Of a stretch of DNA of 64,000 bases, positions 59,150-64,000 are shown one piece after another (within the stretch, counting starts at the first letter, position 1; each line of letters begins with the position of its first letter). The position numbers and the translations under genes were made by a program. Under the pieces are notes generated by a model. The model worked only from the letters and a program-made list of their open reading frames with translations. It was not told the DNA's origin and did no database searches. The stretch is from Aquamicrobium lusatiense (lineage in GTDB: Bacteria > Pseudomonadota > Alphaproteobacteria > Rhizobiales > Rhizobiaceae), in assembly GCF_014201615.1 (NCBI RefSeq), contig NZ_JACHEU010000002.1, positions 1 to 64,000 of the forward strand. The letters run 5' to 3'.

Positions 59150-59502
59150 GCCACGCGCTCCTCGGCAACGGTGAGATGAAGGCTCTTGAAACTCTCGCCA
59201 ATGTCTTGGACCGAGACTGCGTAAGTTAAGTACCAAGTGCCGGGTCTGCGATGGCCAGATGCCGTGCTTGCTGTCATCTTTCCGCTCACAGCCATACCTA
59301 GCGGATTTCCGAAGTTCGTAAGTGGCAAAATAAATGCTCCGTCGGAGAATGACGGAGAAATACTCGCCTTCTCGGTGGCGTTTTTCCTGAACAGTACGCG
59401 CACGACCAAGCCGTCGCCCGCCTTAAATTCCACGGAGCGCTCATCCGCATTAAGCAGAACAGTGCTATTGATTATGACGTTCTTGCCATCGATCGAAATC
59501 AT
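59146..59502 (-). CDS. Hypothetical beta-rich protein, cargo pair first gene
   Basis: A 118-residue soluble protein (MISIDGKNVIINSTVLLNAD, then VVRVLFRKNATEKAS and RPGTWYLTYAVSVQD), probably a small beta-sandwich. GGGAGG lies 6 bases before ATG 59502. It is coupled to the membrane protein downstream. No family recognised. Confidence 0.6.
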   Translation of the reverse strand: MISIDGKNVIINSTVLLNADERSVEFKAGDGLVVRVLFRKNATEKASISPSFSDGAFILPLTNFGNPLGMAVSGKMTASTASGHRRPGTWYLTYAVSVQDIGESFKSLHLTVAEERVA

Positions 59503-59927
59503 TCCTGCCTCCCAGCAATCTGAGAGGAATACCGATGGCCTAAGTTTAATACAAGATCCGAAAGCGGCGGGGAGCAGCCCAGACGGGCCCGGTTTATCTA
59601 TCCGTTGCTCAACCCGCCGCTGATACGCCCAAGGCCGCCAGACGTCGCAAGCGACGGAGGAGAATGGCGCCAAGGGCGGATGCTGTTGATGCCAAACATC
59701 AACGAATGCGCCGCATACACATGGCATGGGCGGCAAGGCCCGGTAAGACGCTCATAGCGCAGGCGACGCGACGTCTATCGTCGCCCTATCAGCGTAATCA
59801 CGCCTTACCGGATGCTGTGCCGTGGGCGCATACCAGTTAAGGCAGAGACGTTACCACGGATTACAGGTGTGCGAAGATGGAAAGCCCCTCCGCTTTATAA
59901 GGGGTCCCAGATTCGGGAATTGGCCTG
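59503..59927. other. Non-coding stretch with short inverted repeats
   Basis: 425 bases. Open frames here have no conserved content. GGCGACG-N-CGTCGCC type pairing occurs near 59761-59785, and other short repeats lie between 59730 and 59830. It may contain the promoter of the 59502 gene. Nothing else is supported. Confidence 0.45.
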
Positions 59928-61016
59928 TCAGGCGACAAATTTTTCTATTGCCGCAGCTAGATTGTCGTTTGCTGCTTTAAGCGCCCGCTTGCCTACCTTC
60001 CGTGAAGCTCCAACCACGGCTCCGATGTCGGAATAACTTCCCGCAGTCATGGCAGCATCCAGAACCTCTTTGTCTGAATCGAGAAGCTCCGCTCGAATCT
60101 TTTTCCATGCAGCCGGACTGTCTATTCCCATGGCCAGATCCGTCCAAGCTACGGCACCTCCCTTCCCTGTCTTTTCCTTTTTGCCAGCCAAAAACATCTC
60201 CGAGATTCGCTCCGGCTTCCAAGGCAGACCAGTCGGGCACTTTTTAACAACAGGCATATTGTTTGTGTTCTCGATCGCCGCAGCAAGTTCTGCTGCGCTT
60301 TCGGCGGCGGATATCGAGCGGCCTTGACGGCGCTTGCCGCTCTTCAAGGGCTGAGCTCGTACGGGATTTCCCAGCCAATTGCACCACACTTGATTCGGTG
60401 GGCCGTCGGCGCACCGACTACCCTTATCGCCTCGAATGCGCTCGCGCGTTCCCAGCATGGCTCCTACTCGCATCGGCAGTTGTTTATCGACAATCTCCCC
60501 GTTCGAATCTCGGACAGTTGCAACCTCTGTCTGCGTCCCGTCACTGAATCGCAGCTTGCCAAGGCGGGTAACAACACGGTGCGCCATACCCTCGCCGTCA
60601 ACCGCCGAACCAAATTCTACGTTGCCACTGACTGGGTGAAGAAACGTCGGGTGCTCCCCTTTTTTCTTGGAAGAATCAGCCATGGGAACGGCTCGAAACT
60701 CAACCCCCTCCATCGATCGCACTATGATGCTTTCATCGGAAATCGCGTTCCCGTCAGGGACGATTTCGCGCACGACTTCGCCGCGGTATGCATCTTCCTC
60801 GACAGCGTTATCTTGGCTCTGATGATTGTCGTTGGCGACAGTTGACCAATTGGTTGGGTCGATTGAAGCGGGCTGATTTTTCCATTGCCGAACCGCATCA
60901 AGCTCAGCGCCGCTGCGGCGAGGTCGCTTTGTGGGATTGCTGAGTGCCTCCATGTAGACGGACAGGCCGTCTAGAAATTTGGCGTATTTCTGCTCATGCT
61001 GTTCATTCGCCATCAT
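59928..61016 (-). CDS. Hypothetical phage protein with DNA-binding-like C-terminus
   Basis: A 362-residue protein. An N-terminal helical part (MMANEQHEQKYAKFLDGLSV) is followed by a beta-rich middle (about 100-200, with HPTFLHPVSGNVEFG and VVTRLGKLRFSDG). A basic C-terminal region comes next, with AWTDLAMGIDSPAAWKKIRA and YSDIGAVVGASRKVGKRALK. The end resembles a helix-turn-helix. The first of two adjacent ATGs is used. No family recognised; the place near the replication gene suggests an early function. Confidence 0.55.
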   Translation of the reverse strand: MMANEQHEQKYAKFLDGLSVYMEALSNPTKRPRRSGAELDAVRQWKNQPASIDPTNWSTVANDNHQSQDNAVEEDAYRGEVVREIVPDGNAISDESIIVRSMEGVEFRAVPMADSSKKKGEHPTFLHPVSGNVEFGSAVDGEGMAHRVVTRLGKLRFSDGTQTEVATVRDSNGEIVDKQLPMRVGAMLGTRERIRGDKGSRCADGPPNQVWCNWLGNPVRAQPLKSGKRRQGRSISAAESAAELAAAIENTNNMPVVKKCPTGLPWKPERISEMFLAGKKEKTGKGGAVAWTDLAMGIDSPAAWKKIRAELLDSDKEVLDAAMTAGSYSDIGAVVGASRKVGKRALKAANDNLAAAIEKFVA

Positions 61017-61217
61017 CAGGGATCCTATTGTCGTTTGCGGGAGTGCAGTGCGGACGGGGAGTCGAAACGTGGACGCCACTTGCCAAGGCGTTGAGGCGGT
61101 CGAGTGCGGTTATGCCATCGGCGGGAAGATGGAAGTGCCTTGTCATGGCGGGGGCTGGACCTTTCCAAGCCGGGCCGCCCAGTTGATGAGGGAGGCGGTC
61201 ACGTTTTGCGCCGATAC

Positions 61218-61910
61218 TCATGGGATGGCTACCGATACGCCAAGTTGGCGGGCCACCAATGTTGCCTCTTCGATGGTAAGCCACGTTGGTGGTATATACG
61301 CCCCTGGCGTATCTCTGCACTTTTGTACCATTCGTCGGATGTCGTTGACGTAGGGGTCAAAGCGCTTAAGCCTCGGCTTCATCACGATGGGTGAATACCA
61401 AAACTCCGAAACGTTGAGCACGTCGACCGGCGACTCGGACACGTACCATTCGTCTGGGTTATCGCCTGCTTCTCTCGCACTTGCGTTGAGTTCCTGCCCC
61501 TCATCCGTAGAGTACCCCCTGTGATCAACCCAAGGCGTGACAGGAATGCTCGATATCGCAAAACCGAGCGCAACCCTGTTCATCGCTATCGCATTTGCTG
61601 CGTCGGATGTTGACTGAAGGTCTTTTCGCTCCCCGGTGACGTTGTCTACCGCAAACAAAGAAATGCCGCGCGTCAATACGTTCGGCACTTCGATCCGGGT
61701 GGTAAACCATGCCACCGCAGGGAAATCATTCAGGGCTCGCCGTGATAGTGCATCGGTCTGTATCTGACCGAGACGGGGATGAAATACGCCCTCAGATTTA
61801 CCCTCAACTTGGATGACCCCAGACATCCAGATTAGGTTTGTGCGTAGTGTACTGGTGTGGTGATAGACGGTCGGAACTGTATTTTCTCGCCGTCTCTTTG
61901 CCTCGCCCAT
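61218..61910 (-). CDS. Hypothetical phage protein, possible ADP-ribosyltransferase-like fold
   Basis: A 230-residue protein starting MGEAKRRRENTVPTVYHHTS. The early H-x-T-S (VYHHTS) followed by VIQVEGKSEGVFHP and FPAVAWFTTR resembles the donor-site motifs of small ADP-ribosyl- or RNA 2'-phosphotransferase folds. A fully matching catalytic Glu cannot be assigned. GGATGG precedes ATG 61910. The MGEAKRR start is typical of small phage proteins. The fold call is tentative. Confidence 0.45.
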   Translation of the reverse strand: MGEAKRRRENTVPTVYHHTSTLRTNLIWMSGVIQVEGKSEGVFHPRLGQIQTDALSRRALNDFPAVAWFTTRIEVPNVLTRGISLFAVDNVTGERKDLQSTSDAANAIAMNRVALGFAISSIPVTPWVDHRGYSTDEGQELNASAREAGDNPDEWYVSESPVDVLNVSEFWYSPIVMKPRLKRFDPYVNDIRRMVQKCRDTPGAYIPPTWLTIEEATLVARQLGVSVAIP

Positions 61911-62171
61911 GGATGCCATCCAATTTACTCGTTGTGGCGTTGTGAAACTTGTTAAAACCGTCTGATAAATCCCCAAGCAAACCGGAAACGAGGGATTGGG
62001 AAGAGTTCTCACAAGTTCACAACTAAAGAAAAATGAAAGAGAACAATCTCTCTATATATATGTATTTACTACTCTTTTTGTCACCCTACGAACTTGTGGC
62101 GCCCTCACAATTTCAACCAACTTTCACAAGTTCGCTGGACATCGCGGCACAAGTTGTGACGTCCCTTGTGG

Positions 62172-64000
62172 CTAATCCACAAGTTGGAATCGGCACCTCG
62201 AACCCAGTTTTGCCTTGCCGGTCAGTTCGGCAACCTTGCCCGTTTCCACTAACCACGTGACCGCCTCGACTACTTCGTCCTGGCGAGCGGAGCTGACTCC
62301 TTCGCGCTGAAGGAGATGCGACCACGCAAGTGTGTGTTCTGGAGCGCGCTCCAGCGCCCGCACAATCGCTTTTCGCAGCGCCTCAGTCGCACTGCCGGAC
62401 ATGTGCCGATCGGCGCCCTCGGATACGATTTGGATAGATCTGTGAACGATGGCCCATCCCCACGCGACGTCATCATCGGTGATGGCCGGAGCGGATGGAT
62501 CTCGGCTCACCGCGCGGATTGCAGCAAGGCGAACGGTATTTTCCGCCGCTCGACCGATTATGTGATGTTCACGTTCATTCCAGTATCGATCAGATTGCCA
62601 TCGGAAAATGTCAGCCCATAGTGCATATGCGCTCCCCTCCTCGCCCCCATCAAAAGGAACAATCACCTTGTTAATTCCCAGCGGATTGTTGCCTTTCGGA
62701 AATTCGGAAATTGCTCGTTTGAGGTCAGCCTGTAGCTGTTTCGGGATTTTTACTTCACGGTTTAATCTCGGCGGACGTATCTCGTCCGGCCCTTCTCCCT
62801 CAATGAAAACGAACCGGGAAAGCATGCCGTCGGTCAGCGAGTCTTCCGACAATCCTGCGTAGAGCGTCGATGGCGTCGTCATACCGAGAACCGTTAGCGC
62901 TGGTCCCATAATAGGACTGTCGTCCGGTTTTGAGTCCGCGCTCGCATACTGTCGCCCATGGAAAACAGCATCCGCCTGGTCATAAATAGCCAGAAGCAAT
63001 TTTCGGATCGATGCCGATGCCGCATTCGCCCGCTTGCTGTTCACATCCTGCAGTACAAGGCCGAACTCGTCCATAACTACAACAGTTGACGGGTTGCGTC
63101 TCAGCATCCGCTCGATCGCCGCAAACGAAGTCGGATCCCCGTTCGTCACAGCGCCAGGCTGCCCCGCCGAGTTTGCGAGATGAACGATAGACTTCGGTGC
63201 ATGGCCCTTGCCTGAAGCCACACCCATTACGGTCGTCATGAACATGTTCAAGCCACTCCGAGTCGGTCCGAGTGCCTTGTCTCCGAACATGCCGCCGATC
63301 AGCGCGATGGCGGCCGTCAGTGACAGTTCGGGAACCGGAACGATTGCCGTTTCGGTGATCCATCGAGAGACATCATGTAAAAGGCCGCCTGCCGCATCAG
63401 GGCTGAACGGGTCGGGATGCATTCTAGGTAACCTTGGGTGAGCCCTCGCCGGCGCGGTATCCTGTTCGTTGTCATTTGCAGCTATGGGTAGTGATTTTGC
63501 GAACAATCCTTTGACTGCGGACACGGCTTCCGCACGCTCTGTGGCATGGTGCGCTCCGAACTTGCCCCATAGCCGAAGAAAGTCGGCCTGCGCGTCTTTC
63601 GTTTCGTATCGGGCAAACCAGTCGCCCGTGGCAGATCGAAAAACGACAAGCGCCTGTTCTGCGGTCAGGCCATCGAATGCGAGTTGTTCAACTACCTTAG
63701 CGGCGTGCTCCGACCTGTCACCGACATCATTTGCTGCGAGCAATTCGGCCGCATGCGCGCTGACTTCGATGCTCTCGATTGAAGGGAATTCGCAAATCTG
63801 GACAGATCGCACGGCTGCCGCAGCCTGCATGTGGGGCGCCATGGCGGCTTGCAGGTCTTCAGCATCAGTAAGAGTGCCGTCCCACGCGGCAGCAATACTG
63901 ACCTTCGCCGGGTCTAATGGACGGCCCCGAGCGATCTTCTTAGCGTTCGGCCAATTGAGAGTACCCGGTACACGCCACACGTGGGAGACGTCCACTGTAC
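62172..64000 (-). CDS. DUF3987-type replicative primase/helicase, 5' end outside window
   Basis: At least 609 residues; the N-terminus is beyond 64000. The start visible here (HVWRVPGTLNWPNAKKIARG) is the end of a RepB/prim-pol-like domain, where WRVPGTLN is conserved. The main part (about 200-520) is a DUF3987 helicase-like domain with LIGGMFGDKA, VMGVASGKGHAPKS (Walker A-like), VVVMDEFG (Walker B-like) and LSEDSLTDGMLSRF. The C-terminal winged helix (about 540-605) has AWSHLLQREGV. It initiates phage DNA replication. Confidence 0.8.
   Translation of the reverse strand, partial: TVDVSHVWRVPGTLNWPNAKKIARGRPLDPAKVSIAAAWDGTLTDAEDLQAAMAPHMQAAAAVRSVQICEFPSIESIEVSAHAAELLAANDVGDRSEHAAKVVEQLAFDGLTAEQALVVFRSATGDWFARYETKDAQADFLRLWGKFGAHHATERAEAVSAVKGLFAKSLPIAANDNEQDTAPARAHPRLPRMHPDPFSPDAAGGLLHDVSRWITETAIVPVPELSLTAAIALIGGMFGDKALGPTRSGLNMFMTTVMGVASGKGHAPKSIVHLANSAGQPGAVTNGDPTSFAAIERMLRRNPSTVVVMDEFGLVLQDVNSKRANAASASIRKLLLAIYDQADAVFHGRQYASADSKPDDSPIMGPALTVLGMTTPSTLYAGLSEDSLTDGMLSRFVFIEGEGPDEIRPPRLNREVKIPKQLQADLKRAISEFPKGNNPLGINKVIVPFDGGEEGSAYALWADIFRWQSDRYWNEREHHIIGRAAENTVRLAAIRAVSRDPSAPAITDDDVAWGWAIVHRSIQIVSEGADRHMSGSATEALRKAIVRALERAPEHTLAWSHLLQREGVSSARQDEVVEAVTWLVETGKVAELTGKAKLGSRCRFQLVD

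Larger units (their letters stand above)
24719..64000. mobile_element. Integrated HK97-fold siphovirus prophage (left boundary; right end outside window)
   Basis: From the tRNA-Met 3' end onwards the host gene style stops. The rest holds regulators, cargo genes, a lysis cassette, tail, head, terminase and a DUF3987 replication protein. Late genes read on the minus strand in the classical order terminase, capsid, portal, connectors, tail tube, chaperones, tape measure, tip and spike. The long tape measure and TP901-like tail tube indicate a siphovirus. No integrase is present in the window, so it should lie beyond 64000. All structural genes appear intact, so the phage could be active. The exact attachment core was not identified. 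Confidence 0.9.

Noticed and set aside
24719..64000. Gene transfer agent and not a prophage
   Set aside because: Some tail proteins resemble gene-transfer-agent components. The tailspike, lysis cassette, regulators, cargo genes, replication protein and tRNA-linked boundary fit an integrated phage better.

Overview
The first 24.7 kb is chromosomal DNA of an alphaproteobacterium of the order Hyphomicrobiales (Rhizobiales), most like the Phyllobacteriaceae/Brucellaceae. The evidence is a fused TrpE-TrpG anthranilate synthase behind a Trp-Trp-Trp leader peptide, and the cell-cycle cluster chpT - degenerate receiver - ctrA - fliJ-like - sciP next to mnmA. Base composition is GC-rich with high coding density and many overlapping gene ends. 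The genus cannot be fixed from the sequence alone.

Host part (1-24641): 3' end of fhs; trpL leader and attenuator; trpE(G); a cation diffusion facilitator; a small monooxygenase; an AbrB-type membrane protein; a candidate leucine leader and leuA; a winged-helix/TPR membrane protein; a run of housekeeping enzymes (metallophosphoesterase, Nudix hydrolase, glutathionyl-hydroquinone reductase, GNAT, SDR, HugZ-like, ArsR regulator, SpoU RNA methylase); a coiled-coil membrane protein and a DUF1134 protein; then the CtrA cluster (phosphotransferase ChpT, a receiver lacking its phospho-acceptor Asp, CtrA, FliJ-like, SciP); mnmA; a Gfo/Idh/MocA oxidoreductase; and an elongator tRNA-Met(CAT).

Prophage part (24719 to the window end): a siphovirus-type HK97-fold prophage starts right after the 3' end of tRNA-Met. 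Its right end, and any integrase, lie outside the window. The left arm (24.7-35.5 kb) holds a divergent control region (XRE regulator, operator-like inverted repeat, three-gene operon), an excisionase-like protein, several low-GC cargo genes, small membrane proteins, and a lysis cassette (endolysin, embedded Rz/Rz1-like spanins). The late genes run on the minus strand from about 58.4 kb down to 35.5 kb: HNH nuclease, small and large terminase, a protease-capsid fusion with an internal capsid start, portal, a collagen-like protein, head-tail connector, a three-gene sugar-modification cassette, head closure, gp10-like, tail terminator, tail tube, frameshifted tail chaperones, tape measure, tail tip proteins and an 843-residue tailspike. 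Right of the HNH gene are a tRNA-Thr-like gene, a structured non-coding block, two membrane/cargo gene pairs and the 3' part of a DUF3987-type primase/helicase.

The most unusual combination is in the late operon. A virion-type collagen-like protein (Gly-X-Y blocks plus a putative C-terminal carbohydrate-binding module) sits beside three translationally coupled genes: a two-domain glycosyltransferase, a MycE-like sugar O-methyltransferase and a GT25-like glycosyltransferase. GT25 is the family that contains collagen galactosyltransferases. The set could build a methylated glycan on the virion, possibly on the collagen-like protein. Other points of interest are a promoter/RBS cassette repeated in front of two cargo genes, one of which has ATA where the other has ATG; an A AAA AAC frameshift site in the tail chaperone gene; and a strong internal ribosome-binding site inside the protease-capsid fusion.
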